A stretch of 64,000 bases of DNA. Origin: Impatiens glandulifera. Taxonomy: Eukaryota; Streptophyta; Magnoliopsida; Ericales; Balsaminaceae. Made by a program: the position numbers and the translations under genes. Shown here in pieces: positions 46,631 to 60,551 of this stretch; position 1 is the stretch's first letter; every line of letters starts with the position of its first letter. The stretch spans positions 22,481,348 through 22,545,347 of the forward strand of contig NC_061870.1 in the NCBI RefSeq assembly GCF_907164915.1, given 5' to 3'. A model generated the notes under the pieces. It saw nothing but the letters and a program-made list of their open reading frames with translations, did no database searches and was not told the DNA's origin.

Positions 46631-48004
46631 ATGAACTGTTTTAAGTCTAAAAAACGACCCACTAAATTTCAAACCTCACTCAAACCAGACATGATCTCAC
46701 AACCAACAACTATTACTCATGATGTTCTATTAAGTTTTCCCCATTGCAGAGTCCATCTATTAGGATCAGGGGAAGCATTAGAAATCGCAAATGGCGATTT
46801 CTCCATAATCAGTCTAGTAGACGAAGGAATCGTTCTCGCTACAATAATCAAAGTCGGCAATGATCTTCAATGGCCATTGACAAAAGATGAACCAGTAGTG
46901 AAACTTGATTTATGTGATTACCTTTTTTCATTACCCATGAGAGATTCTGAGTCATTGAGTTATGGTGTCACTTTCATGGAAAACAACTCTGGTAGGATTA
47001 ATTTGGGTCAGCTTGATGAATTTCTCAAGGTAAATTCTTGTTTTTCTTGCTCGGATTCGTCTGTTAAGATGAAGAAGGGTTTGAATTGGAAGGATTATGC
47101 TCCGAAGATTGAAGATTATAACAATTTTTTGGCGAAAACTATTGCTCATGGAACTGGACAAGTCGTGAAGGGGATTTTCATGTGTAGTAATGCTTATACC
47201 AGTCAAGTTCAAAGAGGGGGTCAAACCATTTTAACTGAATCGATTGATAATAGAAATGGTGGTTCGGTTGGAGGACCAAAGAAGAAAGGTGATGGCAGAA
47301 GTGGAGTCAATAGAAATCTCAAAAGGTAATTACATAAAGAGAGTTTATTTATTTTAAATATTTTACGTTACATTATTTTTTATATAACGAAAATATCGAT
47401 AATTTTTCATTCTAAATCCAACCACTAAATGGTTTAGTTGTGAATGTAGGGTGAGAAATTTGTCAAAGATGACTGAGAAGATGAGTAAAGTAATGTTAGA
47501 CGGAGTGGGGATAGTGACCGGTTCAGCCATGGCTCCGGTGGTCCGGTCTGGACCGGGAAAGAGATTTCTAGCCATGGTGCCCGGACAAGTTCTATTGGCT
47601 TCTCTTGATGCTGTCAGTAAGTAACTCAACTTTTTAAAACATTTTTTGAAAATAAAAACAAAATCTCAAACAGTCACCCAAGACATTATCGAGTTCGTAA
47701 ATTCTCTATACATACAAGTTACAACTTAAATATGAAATAAATTGCAGATCGAATTATAGACGCGGCTGAAATTGCGGAAAAACAAGCTCTAACGGCTACA
47801 TCTGGTGCTGCAACAAGAATGGTGTCTCGAAGGTTTGGAGAGAATGCTGGAGAAGCAACTGGAGATGTTCTTGCTACTGCAGGGCATTGTGCTAATACTG
47901 CTTGGAATATTTTCAAGATTAGAAAAGCTATTAATCCTGCTTCTAATGGTTTACTTTTAAAGAATGCACAACCAAATTTCAATAATGCTAGGAAAACATT
48001 TTGA
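46631..48004 (+). CDS. senescence/dehydration-associated protein (ERD7-like), 3 exons
   Basis: Exons 46631-47325, 47450-47616 and 47748-48004, with GT-AG introns, give 372 residues plus stop. The N-terminal half has the family's variable region ([45 protein letters not shown]). The C-terminal half is the Senescence domain (PF06911): [66 protein letters not shown], a [18 protein letters not shown] segment and [14 protein letters not shown]. Members such as Arabidopsis ERD7 respond to drought, cold and senescence and associate with membranes. The exact role here is inferred only from family. The length is normal. The start is the first in-frame ATG after a pyrimidine-rich leader. Confidence 0.93.
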
Positions 48005-49375
48005 TAATATTTATTTCTAATTTAAGAATTACCCTTTTAAGTAACAAAGGAGTGTGACAAAATTATGTATAATAGTGTGGCTTAAAAGTTAATGAAGATG
48101 GGATTTTTTTTCTACTAGTGTGGATTGACATGTGTAATAAAATTGATGAGGGTGTGTATTTGATGTAATTTTATGTCATGAAATTTGGAATGTGAGCAAT
48201 TTGATAGTGTCTATCTAGCAAAGTAGGAAGAAATGAAGATTTAAGTATGAATATATATATTTTTTTGTTGCATCATTTAAGCAAAACATGGGGTAAAGTT
48301 CCAAATCCATACATAAATTGATTAATTTGTATGGTAAGGTTGAGCAAATTAATAAAATTAACTTTTAAAAATTGGACTGAATTCTACCAAACAATTCTTA
48401 ATATGTTGAAATCGAATGTAAAATAGTTAATTTAATTTTAAAACTGTGTTTATGCGGTTCGATAACGGTTTAAGAAAATATTTATACCAAATAGATTGAA
48501 TTCCAAAACAATTTTAGTCTACCTAAATATTGAAAATGTTTTGTTTGTTCTAAAATTAATTCATATAATGAATAATTATTTTCTTAAGAATATTAAAATT
48601 AATAATTATATAATTGCTATATAATATGTAAAATGATAGTAATTAGTTGATGTCAAACAGATACATATGAGATTGTTTGGGGTTGCTGAAATATGAAAAT
48701 TTTAAATTTTGAACGTTTAAAAACCGTACATAACACTAACATGAAATAGTTCATTGTAGAAATAGTTCAATTAAAATTTTTATATCAACTTGTTCGGATT
48801 TGGGTTATTTAAATAACTTAGAGATAGAAAAAAAATAATGATGGTTGATAATTTTGAGAAGGTTATAATTATATTTGATAAAATGACTTAAAAGGTATTG
48901 ATATATGTAAATAAAATATAATTTAATAATTTAAAAATAGAGGGCATTTTAGTATTTTGATTAATGAAATGAGTGATGTAATTAGTGAGAAGTGATTAAT
49001 TGAAAAACTGATTTTGTATTGATTAAATAAAAAAACTTTGAAGAACAAGTCTTATTAAAATCGTTATATGTTGAGGTGAGAATAAATATCATAATTTATG
49101 TTTTTGATATATTGAGATTTTTTTATTAAAAATAATTCTTTAATTTTCTTTTTTTGAAAAGTATCTTATAGTTCTTTTTAAAAATAGTAAAATAATATAA
49201 TAATGTTCTGTGCAAAACAAATATTTATTTTAATATATTTAAAAATTTTAAACGAATTAAAGTAAATAAATAAAAATATTCCTTTTTACATTATTTTTAC
49301 TGTATCAGTAGAAAATAAAAATAATGATAAACTAAAAAATAAGAAAAAAAACAATTCCATGAATGGATACTTTAT
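48005..49375. other. 3' flank of the senescence gene and AT-rich spacer
   Basis: The first ~200 bases likely hold the 3' UTR. The rest is AT-rich with no recognised feature. Confidence 0.45.
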
Positions 49376-49580
49376 GTCATTTATGTCATGTGGATAGGAA
49401 AGATAAAAATTAAAAATGTCTCAAAATGTACATTTTGGGACGAAAAAAATTTATGATCCCGAAAATTGCATTTCGGAAAATGGGAGCAACGTGGTAGGCC
49501 ACGTCAGATTCGTGGTCTTACTTTCGCTACCTTTTCGTTGAGTTTATCATTCCTATAATGACAAATATTTTAATATAAAA
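49376..49580 (+). repeat. short inverted-structure repeat, also found at 62355-62560
   Basis: Phrases catgtggataggaaagata, aaaaatgtctcaaaatg, cgaaaattgcatttcgg and ggccacgtcagattcgtgg occur here. The reverse of 62355-62560 carries related ones (tgggtaggaaagag, aaaaatgttacatttcg, cacgtcag). It is probably a small transposon. Confidence 0.5.
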
Positions 49581-49619
49581 GATCATAATTAATCGTCTCT
49601 TCTATTTTAGCGATAAAAA

Positions 49620-49935
49620 ATGTGGATATCCTTAACCTTTTTGAGGTATTGGGTTTGATCTCGTAATGCGATAAGTTATGCTCGTTTGGTTTGGTTAATT
49701 AGTTATGCTCGTTTGGTTAATTAGTTAAGAGCGTTTGCGGGTTATCTTCTTAATTTATAAAGATTAGTCGCACTTTGAAAGAGATATTGGGTTCGAACTC
49801 GTCGTGCGACAAGTTCCGCTCGCCTAGTTGATTAGTTAAGTGTGTTTGCGGATTATATATTTAACCCATGGGAATTAGTCGTACTCCGAAGGAAATCCTG
49901 AGTTCGAGCCCGTAATACGACAAGTTTCACTCGTA
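49620..49935 (+). repeat. tandem tRNA-like (SINE-type) units with A- and B-box-like motifs
   Basis: Two to three units of about 130 bp. Each has ggttaattagttaagagcg (A-box-like; variants gttgattagttaagtgtg), then gcgggttatc, then gggttcgaactcgtcgtgcg (B-box-like; variants ggtttgatctcg, gagttcgagcccg), then gacaagttccgctcg. A-to-B spacing is about 85 bases, compatible with a polymerase III internal promoter. Confidence 0.5.
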
Positions 49936-50029
49936 TTATTAATTGATTATTGTTTTCTTTCGCCTCAAAATCAATATGCATCACCATGACTCTAACCTAA
50001 CTAAAAACTGTCAAAATCAAAAGTTTATG

Positions 50030-50155
50030 TAAAATTTTAGTAGTTTTAAACTTTTAAAATTTAGAATTTACTTAAAATAGTAAAATTTTAATTTAAAATA
50101 TATTAGTTATATATTACTATTATTATTTGTGTACATATAATTACATAGGCCAATT

Positions 50156-50199
<44 letters not shown>

Positions 50200-50460
50200 A
50201 ATATAAAATTAATTAAAATATAATAATAACTAAATAATGCTATAAAAATTATATTTTACAAAGTTAATTATATTAATTTATTTATTTAAATAAAGGATAA
50301 CTTTTTTCAAAAAAATTTATAAATATAAATTTGATTTTTTTAATGTAAAATCTCGTATAAAATATTAAAATCAAATTATTTATAAACTCGTTAAATCTTA
50401 TTATTGTAAATTTAAAATCGTAAAAGCTTATATATTTAAGAGTATAATTAAAATCCAATT
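50030..50460 (-). repeat. dispersed TACGATTTTA repeat family, copy 3 (inverted), with (AT)n
   Basis: The reverse complement matches 45835-46310 across its length. It reads through the site that holds the MITE in copy 1. An (AT)n run lies at about 50160-50196. Confidence 0.55.
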
Positions 50461-51344
50461 CTTTATAATTTTATTTGATATAAAATTAAAATATAATTTA
50501 TTGCTCCCTTTAAAAAGAAAATTAAGATATAAAACATAAATAAATTAAAATCTTAAACTTCATATTTTAAACTTTATAAATTATTTTTAGAAATAAAACT
50601 ATTTAGATCTATAAAAATAATAATTTTAAGAAGAATTTACTTATATCAAAATTTATAACTATATATTTATATTTTAAACAAATGACATTTAAAATATATA
50701 TTTTTTTGTTTATAATAAAAATCGAATTATAGACTGACAAAATGTTACTAAACTCACTATATAATTTTGACTTTTAAATATTTATGATAATACATTTAAA
50801 TTATAAAATATTGAATAATGCGTTAATGTAGGAAGAAATTTTTTTATTTTTATAGACGTAAAAAATAACATTTAATTAATGTAAAAAATGTTATGTTAAT
50901 TAATGTAAATGCAATCAAAATCATTTAACTTCATTTTGGTAATATATATTTTAATTTTAATAACAGTTTTATTTTTAAAGGTACATTATGTTTTAACTTT
51001 TATCTCAATCAATAAGATTTTGAGGAATCAGTAGATACTTTTTATGCATGAAATGTGGTCAAATTTAAATTTAAAAAAAATAATATCTGATTTTAATTTT
51101 TATTCATAAATAAATCTGAATAATATTTGACATCAATTTTAAAAGTTAACAAATATATTTTATTTTATTTAAATATATTTTATTATCATGTTATTAATTC
51201 TTTTTTATTTTATTTTTATTTTGTTTTGTTTTTTATACTATAATGTATATATATTAAATATTATTATTATATTAAACATTAATATTAATTTTTATTTTTA
51301 TTTAATAATAATAAACATTATGAAAACACAAAATAATGGCTCAA
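50461..51344. other. AT-rich intergenic, nothing recognised
   Basis: Extremely AT-rich. The short frames here are compositional. Confidence 0.5.
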
Positions 51345-51470
51345 TTGATGTTGGGCCATGTCCATTAACATGAATTACATGGGCTAAGTCTATTTACATG
51401 AATTATATGGGCCAAGTTTATTCACATATTTACATGAATTATATGGGCCAAGTCTATTCACAGATTTGGA
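51345..51470 (+). repeat. tandem repeat of acatgaattatatgggcc
   Basis: Three to four copies of a ~35-bp unit, acatgaatta(t/c)atgggc followed by (c/t)aagt(c/t)tattcac, each containing a TGGGCC/TGGGCT core. Confidence 0.7.
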
Positions 51471-51549
51471 CTATTTTTTTACAGTAACTTTTTATTATTA
51501 TTTACTATGTGCTTTTTCAAATAACAAAAAAAAAAAAAAAGTTATGTTT

Positions 51550-51740
51550 AGACTATTTTTAAAAAAGAAGTGATAGGGGAGGAAATTTGAGAGAGAATGA
51601 AGAGTGAATGATGTGTCACTAAATCACTGATTGGAAAAAGGATAAAATGTGAGGAGAGATAGAAGAGAAAAAAATTTTATTATTTTTTTTGCTAATCAAA
51701 TTGTGCAACATCATTCCTTCCCTAAAATTTCATCTCCCAA
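51550..51740 (-). repeat. MITE-like sequence related to 14840-15000
   Basis: Contains actgattggaaaaaggataaa (split phrase), gagagagaatgaagag and caacatcattccttcc. Its reverse matches the inserted MITE in repeat copy 1 around tttatcctttttccaatcag. Confidence 0.45.
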
Positions 51741-51839
51741 TTATTTTTCTTTTTTAGAATTTAGATACATCATAAATTTTGAAATATAATTAAAATTATA
51801 CCTTTTTTTTTATAAAATCCTAATTAAATTACAACTCAA

Positions 51840-52870
51840 TACTATATTTGGAAAAATCATAAAATTATAAGTATTAACAAATTTTATATAATATTCTTTT
51901 TATTTTATTTTATTACAAATACTTTTAAATTCTAGTTAGTTTAATAAAATATTTTAAATCATTTGTACCGACTTTGAAATTTCGTGATTGTGTTGGAACT
52001 AGACTTTAACTATCTGTATTGACTTTTGAAAAAGTTACATTCACAAGCCAGTTGGTAAACAAGAAAATAGAGTAAAGCAATATTAATTAAATACAAATAA
52101 ATGTTGGGTATAATAAAACAAAATTTTAAAATTTATGAATTTACTATTTTCAAGTAAACTAACTAGTTAAATTTAAATAAATTCTTAAGCTAATTAAGTT
52201 GGATATTATATTTGATAAATCATAAAATTACAAATATTAACAAATTTTATTTAATATTCTTCTTTTATTTTATTGTAAATTGAAAATGAATAAAATATTT
52301 TAAATCAATTGTACCGACTTTGTAATTGTGTGGTTATATTAATTAGAACTAGACTTTGACTATGATAGACTTTGAAAGAGTTATATCACATGGCCGAATT
52401 GGTCCTAATATAGTAATGTGGGGGACAAAAGAGAGAAATTAGGAAAGAAAATCACGTTATTGATTGAAAAAAAAAAAAGAAAAAAAATATAAAAAAATAA
52501 AGTAGAGTGAAATCTCTCAATCATTTTAACAAACAAAGACTACTAAAGCAATATTTATACTATAATAACTTTTTTTTAATAGTTTTACTTATAAAAATCT
52601 ACGAATTTATGATTTAAAATTAGACTACCGAGTAAGTTTTAATAAACATTTAATCTAGTTAAACTCGATATATATTTGGATAAATCGTAATCTTAAAAGT
52701 ATATTCTTCTTTTATTTTATTTTATTACAAATTCTTGATTGAAATTAGACTATAAAAGAAATTTAAGTTAATGAAATATTTTAAGCCGATTATATCTACT
52801 CTATAAATTTTCTATTAGAACTCGAGACTTTATGATTTTGTTCGAATTGAGTTTTTAAGAAATTTGGTTA
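51840..52870 (+). repeat. three diverged direct repeats of ~400 bp
   Basis: The series tatatttggaaaaatcataa, ttcttcttttattttatt, aaatattttaaatca, tgtaccgacttt and gaactagactttgac occurs beginning near 51840, 52205 and 52670. The later copies are more degenerate. A fourth partial copy may start near 53050. Confidence 0.6.
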
Positions 52871-53788
<918 letters not shown>

Positions 53789-54079
53789 ATTAATTTAAAA
53801 AACATAAATGGCATATTAATTGCAAAGTGACGATGATTTGTAGGTTGAAAATTAATTAATATTAATTGATGAGAATTTACAAGTGTAAGATGGATGGACC
53901 ACACGTGTGGAAGGTTTAGTCAGCGGCATGCACGAAATAGAAATAGAAAGAAGAAAACGTGGTCTGAAGGAGACTTGGCGGGCGCCGCAAAATAGGTCCC
54001 CGCACCGGCAAACCAACCACCTGCTACGGTCCCCTCCCCATGTAATTAACTGTCCCACTTTCATTCATTTCACCGTTAA

Positions 54080-54620
54080 TTAGCTTAGAGATTCTCAAGA
54101 AGATCAATAAGTTCACCGACCGCTTCCATCGATTTTCCAAAAAAGATCTTCCATATCGTCATAATTATAGCGTCGTGGAGTAAACACGGTGAATCGCGAT
54201 CACTAATTATTTTTCGAGTCAAATAGTCCACTAGAAAATAATTGAGATAGAAACTCATCAACTTAATTCAACTGAGCTCATGGTTTCTATCCAAACATTC
54301 AACAAACGACGATTGACTTAGGCATCACTCACTCAATGACAATCTTGTTCCAAAGTAGGTTTCAAATAGTTGACGCCACTCCTTGCAATGTAAAAACAAG
54401 TAAAATGCCATCGACTCCACCTCTTCACAACATATTCTGTAACATATAATCATAATGCACTTTTTTTCATGCATCTATCATTCGTCAAAAATTTTCTATT
54501 CATGAAACAACATCCAAAAAACAAAAATTTTGAAGAAAATTTAAAATCACATAAAAACTCGACAATCTCCACAAATAATGTAGACCAGTAGTAAGTATTT
54601 GTACTGTTTATATGACTAAT
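54080..54620 (-). mobile_element. LINE ORF2 tail remnant (minus)
   Basis: The minus strand reads ICCEEVESMAFYLFLHCKEW, the zf-RVT zinc-binding segment, then continues with stops to DAIIMTIWKIFFGKSMEAVG and ELIDLLENL. The copy at 6576-6923 has the corresponding VIIMIVELIVFLKNL end. The upstream part (54480-54620) also fits. Dead fragment. Confidence 0.65.
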
Positions 54621-57156
54621 TCCTACAAATCAGCTATCATAACTTATTTTCTATTTTTTTATCTGTTTGATATTAATTAATTTCATCATAACTTTTGCAA
54701 AATTGGTGGGAATTGAATATTATTAACCTTTAGTCTTTAAGATAAAAGTCTTATACTTCATACTTGAGTTACTAGAATGATTTACTTGTTTTATCGAAAT
54801 GATTGACCCCAATAAAGTCATGCAATAATGTTAGAGCTAGCTAATTAAACTCTATGTTTGTGGGTGGGTTGGTGGATATTGAGAGAAAGTTTGGTTACAA
54901 TTTGATAGATGTAATTATTTGAAATCGATAGAAAAAAAATTATGATCTTTAGAAATCCCGATGGGGCCTATAAGGATCAGACCTGTCTGTCTGTCTGTTT
55001 GTCTGTCTAAGTACTTCACCGGTGAAACTTCCTCCACCGCCATCATCACCACCAGTCCACCGCCACCGCCACCGCCAGAGAGAAAAAGAGAAGAGAGAGA
55101 CGTGTCAACATATTTTCTTCATTTTTTTTCTCTGCCGCCAATGTGGAATTTTAAAAAAGGGAATATTATTAATATTAAAGCTGTTTTAATTTGATAATAT
55201 GTCATATCATGAGGACCCACGACAATTATATATATTCTTGCCACACAAATCACAATGCCGACAAGATCGACATGACTAAACCTGCATACATACATAATCA
55301 TAATCATAATAGTTTTTCTTCTTCTTTTAAGAGGTCGGCCAACTTTCCTTTGTAATGAATATTTGATTGAAATCTTTGAATTTCAAAAAAGTTGACAACT
55401 TTTCTGATAATATACATCATTTGTATTGTTTTTCATTAATGGGTTGTCATCAATTTTAATGATATTATCATATACACGTTGTAATTAATTAATATTTGGT
55501 TATAGGAATTGGTTATTAGGTAGGTGAAAAGTGTAATAAAATAAAAGTGATGATTGATATACCCATCAATCTAAAAGGAAGCACCATTCACTAGACAAAT
55601 GGAAATGGTGAATATTTATTATTTTTATTTTTTTGTTTCTTTCTTAATTTGTTTGATATATATTGTGGATGGAATTGGATGGATGGGCCAAAGTCATTGC
55701 AACGAAAAGCAAATATATATTATATATAGAGAGAAAATGCTTATAATGAACGTGTTCAAATAATTAAAAAGAAAAAACAATCCAAAAAGTATTATTTTGT
55801 CCATTTAAAAGATATATGTCCGATTCATGATTAAATTTGCCATGTTTGTTTGTGCCTGTGGGTTGCCAAGCAATTATCCTTCATTACTTTCACCTTCTTT
55901 TTATATTTTTCTTAAATAAGGCAAATGATTTCATTAATTCAATCTTTACACGGAGAAATAAAGTAAATTCGATGAAGAACAACCAATTAAACATCATACA
56001 TCACAAATCATAGTAAACAAACGAAACAAACACGACAAAAAGTTTACGGGACTTACAACTTTATAGTTAATGGATTTAATTAGGGTATTCATCGGTTCAA
56101 TTTTTGGGTTATTCGAGTTTCTCAGTTCGGGTTACTCGAACCGAATCAAATTTGAATTTGATTTTCGATTTTTGAATATATTATATAATAAATTATATAT
56201 AATTATTGAATTATATGTAATAAATTATATAATAAAAAATAAATTCAGTTTTCGGTTTAATTTTTGAGTTGAAACAACGCGAAAAATAAATTTAAAATCG
56301 TATTTAAAATCGAATTAGTTTAATTAATTTTTTATTCGAAAAACCGAAAATAAAATTTAAATTCGGTGAATTCGAATACGGTCGAATATTTTATTACTTC
56401 GTCACTGATAAAAGTGCATTTGACGTTATAGTTTTTATTAAATTTTGGGAGTAAAGCGACAAATTAGGAAAGTAAAAGAAAATATAACTACATGCACGTG
56501 GGATTAGTCGATCTAATTAGGACTTAAGAGCTTCATCATTAAGGAATAATGAAGTCTTAATTATATGCTAATGTGTACGGAAATAATAATTAAATAACTA
56601 ATGAAGAAAACTTGATGATGGTGAAACTTAATTAACCAATGAGAGATTATGGGAGATCATGGACTAAAAGAAAGTACTTAGCTTAATTAATTTATTAAGG
56701 AGAAGCCTGGATTTTCCATTAAACTTTTAACACTTCATACATTTTATTTTGTTTTAATTTCAATAATATACCTTATAATTCAAGTGGAAATTTTTTCATT
56801 TAAAAATAATTTATGTTAAATTGAAGTTATGTAAGGTTATGTTCCTTTTCTAAATTAAAAAAAAAAAAGTATGAATATATTTCTTTGTTTTATTCTTTAT
56901 AACACATTCATTTGTTTTTTATATAAATATGAACTTATATTTCAAATAATTGAGAATCCATCACCATTTACTTATAAAATATTATTCTTTTCAAATAATT
57001 CATTAAAGCACTAACTAAATTCAAAGTGAGTCTTGTCAAATTGATAAAGCCTGTGTGATTAAGATGTGTGAATTGACAGCCATATATGTATCCTCTTTTG
57101 TAAGGTTTTATTTCATGAAAATCATTGATACCTTTTCGTTTCATATTCATATTAGG
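54621..57156. other. intergenic with minor repeats
   Basis: A (CTGT)n-like run lies at about 54984-55009, next to a (CCACCG)n-like stretch at 55050-55076. At 56075-56400 there is a decayed transposon-like segment with cgaaccgaatcaaatttg facing attcggtgaattcgaatac. No gene is supported. Confidence 0.45.
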
Positions 57157-57307
57157 TTTAGGGTTGGTCGTGTTTATCGTTACGAAAGAGAATTGGGTTG
57201 TGTTTATCGTTACTAAAGAGTGAATGATTATATTAGGGTTGGTTGTGTTTATCGTTATGAAAAAGAATTGGGTCGTGTTTATCGTTACTAAAGAGTGAAT
57301 GATTATA
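57157..57307 (+). repeat. 75-bp tandem duplication with internal subrepeat
   Basis: The unit attagggttggtcgtgttta ... gagtgaatgattat occurs at 57157-57231 and 57232-57307. Each unit itself holds two copies of a tcgtgtttatcgttac phrase followed by aaag. Confidence 0.8.
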
Positions 57308-57479
57308 TTGGTGAAAATACTTAAAAATGTATTAATATTTAGTGAAATATATATATATATATATTATTAAAAAAAAAGGAGGATATTGTAAAAAAAAAAA
57401 AAAAAAAAAAATTTTGTTGATAAATTAAATTTTGTAAAATATATGAAATAATGATTAATTTTTTAAAAATTATTTAAAT

Positions 57480-59660
57480 AACTCTTAACGTATTTAAATA
57501 ATGATCAATTCAAACTTCACAACAACTACCAAAGACTCGGGCATCACCTAGTGAATCACAATCATACTCCACAAAAGATTTCAGATACTAGTCATCTTTG
57601 ACAAAGTAAAATTAAGTGAGTCGTCGATTCCATCTCTTTATAACACACACACCATCGACTTACCATAATGCAACCTTTTTCCATACTGACACAAGAATCT
57701 CTCGAGAAACCCCTATAGAATCACAATATTTTCAAAAACATAACCGTCAATTACATAGATCCCTTATAATCTATTGATTCATCTTTCGAATTTTAGTCTC
57801 ATTAAAATAATATATGCCACAACCAATAGTTCTTAAAGTGACTTGATGACACACCTCTTCACACTATCATTGTTTACATATACGTTTTAAACAATAATCT
57901 TTTCAATCATTGATGAAATCTAATCGGAATAGCCCTTCTTTGGTTCGAGAAACGTTTTTTGGCCTCTTGTATATAACTTTGTGGTTGATCATTTAACTTC
58001 TTTAGCTGACAACATTAATATTTGTTAGATGAAGAAGGGCTTGGGTGGAAGTATAAGGAAGGGTGGGATCTCGCGCACATTGAGACATACTTTATTCTTC
58101 AATTCAAGGACCTCCCTTAATGGAGATTTATTTTCATTCAACGTCATATTATTTGTCGAGAATTCAATTAAGATATTCTCATTTACATCATAATTTGGCT
58201 CATAATTTGGCTCATAATTCACCGATTCCTCATCGGACACCTCGTGAATGAAAATTGACAATTCATTATTTAAATTTTAGGATAAAGAATTCTAATAGAG
58301 GTGACTAGGGTTATGTCCCCTTTTCTACCTGATCCATCGCTTCTTGTTGGACAACAAATCCAAAATAAGATGCGGTTGATGACCTCAGTTTTTGATACTT
58401 CAGCACCTGCTTGCACTACCCCTTTTCGACATTAAGGATGACATCGCAACCCGAGAGTTGTAAAGACGGATACTCGATTCTAGCCTCACGAAAATATGTT
58501 GGCTAATTTAATCCCTCCTTAGTTTGCATGATATCCCTCCTACCCATATCAAATCTCTCTAAATTTGTCCTATCAACAATTAACCTTTCAACATCCGCAA
58601 GGCTAGCCATATGGATTTGATCAACGTAAAATGAGATTCTCACAGACTATCTCATTTGCATAAAAAGTCGATGACTCCAATACAAGTGGATTAGATGTGT
58701 TTGTTCCGATGAAGGAGACACAACAATAGGACGTTCAGGTCATACCATTACCTTTTACATATTTCTTATATTATCATCACAAATAGATTCCAGATAGCAA
58801 ATATGTGAATATGAGTGATGCACCCTCATTCTAACACAATCGGTCTTCTACAATAATTGAATGTTATGATCGAGCTCTATAAATCCCCTAAGATCATTAA
58901 CGACCTAACTAAGAAGATCATGATTTCACATATTTGTTGACATTTCAAACAATCGAATCCATGTACCCTCTCTATCAACCTATGGATTCTCAATATTAAC
59001 CGACCATCAGCGAGTCATCGGATTCATCGACTATCGATCTAATACACTTATTGATTGACATGATAAATGTTGTTTTAAATTCGTTCCATAGAGCAACATA
59101 TCTTTCTCAAGAATTGAAGTCATACTAAAAGATGCCATTCAGGTTCGGGCTCGAGATGCCATCGGTTTCCAAGACGACGTCTAAAGAGCCCGACATAATA
59201 GTTTTAATCGGATCAAGTCTACTTCGATCGTTATTCTATTATCGTTCATTATTTCTTGAGATAGGTACAACTATGGGGCGCACCTCTAACGTTTAAAATT
59301 CAAAAGATTTGGATCTGACATTAATCGCCTTCGTCTCGTCTACCCAAATAGTACGTCTCTCTATGCCTACCACTCATGCAAAAGTTTAAGCTTCGGCCAC
59401 GCGAGATTCCGGTTGCACCACTCTAGGCCGAGTTTGTTACTTAAGTTGTGTGTCAATCAAAAACCTCTCCCTCACTTGGTTGTGAAAATGAAGTATAGTT
59501 GAGAACTGATCTATTTCTAGAGTCCTCCCTCTACCACCAATAACATTGGTGGTACAATGCATAGTCTCTTCGGACCGGACACATGAGATGCCCTTAGGGG
59601 TGTTGAGAAAGTCGATTGAAGACCGATGGCCGGTGTGACCATTCGACTCCCCGCTCTTCT
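57480..59660 (-). mobile_element. deleted LINE: ORF1 and ORF2-tail remnants (minus)
   Basis: On the minus strand, 59050-58750 resembles the plant LINE ORF1 DUF4283 region (a GTWIRLFEMSTNM-like segment, then GFIELDHN). The 58261-58025 frame is an acidic linker. From 57950 down, the sequence follows the LINE ORF2 tail: the zf-RVT motif reads CYKEMESTTHLILLC and then SIWNLLWSM and VMPESL with frame changes at 57650-57480. RT itself is missing, so this copy has a large internal deletion. It shares long DNA similarity with 63700-64000. Confidence 0.6.
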
Positions 59661-60551
59661 CACGATGTTTTGCGTTACTTAAAACATTTTTTTAAATTTA
59701 TATCTATGCATATTTATCTATTTATTCATTGGAGTTTATTATATTATTATGAACTTTTATTAACATGACTTTTATTTAAATAAAAATTTCTAGTGAGAAA
59801 TGAATTTCAGACTAAAATATTTCTCATATAAAATATTTTGTGTTTATATTTACATTTTTTAATTTTTTTATCCAGAAATAAATAAATAAAATATTCTAAA
59901 TGAAAAATACTCTAAATGGAGACATTAAAACTATATATGAACCTTTTGTTTGTTATCCTTTTTTATAAGAATTCTACATAAAGAAATCACCTATAAGAAA
60001 AATGTATTTTAAGTTGAGATTACAATCAATCCAAGACTATCTAAACTCCTTAAGTTGAGTTATATTTTAAATTTGTTTAAATCACTATTTTTATTTGAGA
60101 TACTTTAGTTAGTTTGTATATAATCTATCATATTAATCATTAAACTTATCTTCTTTTAACTTATGTAATATAATTATGGTACAATCAAAATATTTTTTTT
60201 TAATGTAACATTAAACAATTAATTAAAACTGCAATGAATCTAAGCTATATATATTATATTATTTTAAATATGCAAATCTATCTTTCAACAACTAAATAAT
60301 GAACCATATATATACACCAAACGAACTGTCCCCACAAGAAAATTAAATACCCATTGATTAAAACATGTTTGTCAACAAATAAATAGTAACCGTTGAATCA
60401 AATTCCCCCATCACGGTCAAGATAAAAAAAAAACTTTATTATTACCTAATCCAATCATTTAATTACCTTATTAAGTTGTTAAATAAATTAAACCACAATC
60501 ATGCATCCCTTGGAACTCAATTTATCTCAAAAAAAAAAGTGAAAAAAGAAA
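59661..60551. other. AT-rich intergenic, probably including the ERF 3' UTR
   Basis: No gene or delimited repeat. The part nearest 60551 is downstream of the ERF stop codon. Confidence 0.5.

Noticed and set aside
54961..55194. 77-residue frame starting MGPIRIRPVCLSVCLS with a Pro run
   Set aside because: The Cys/Leu/Ser part is a CTGT microsatellite and the Pro run a CCACCG stretch. There is no further support for a gene.
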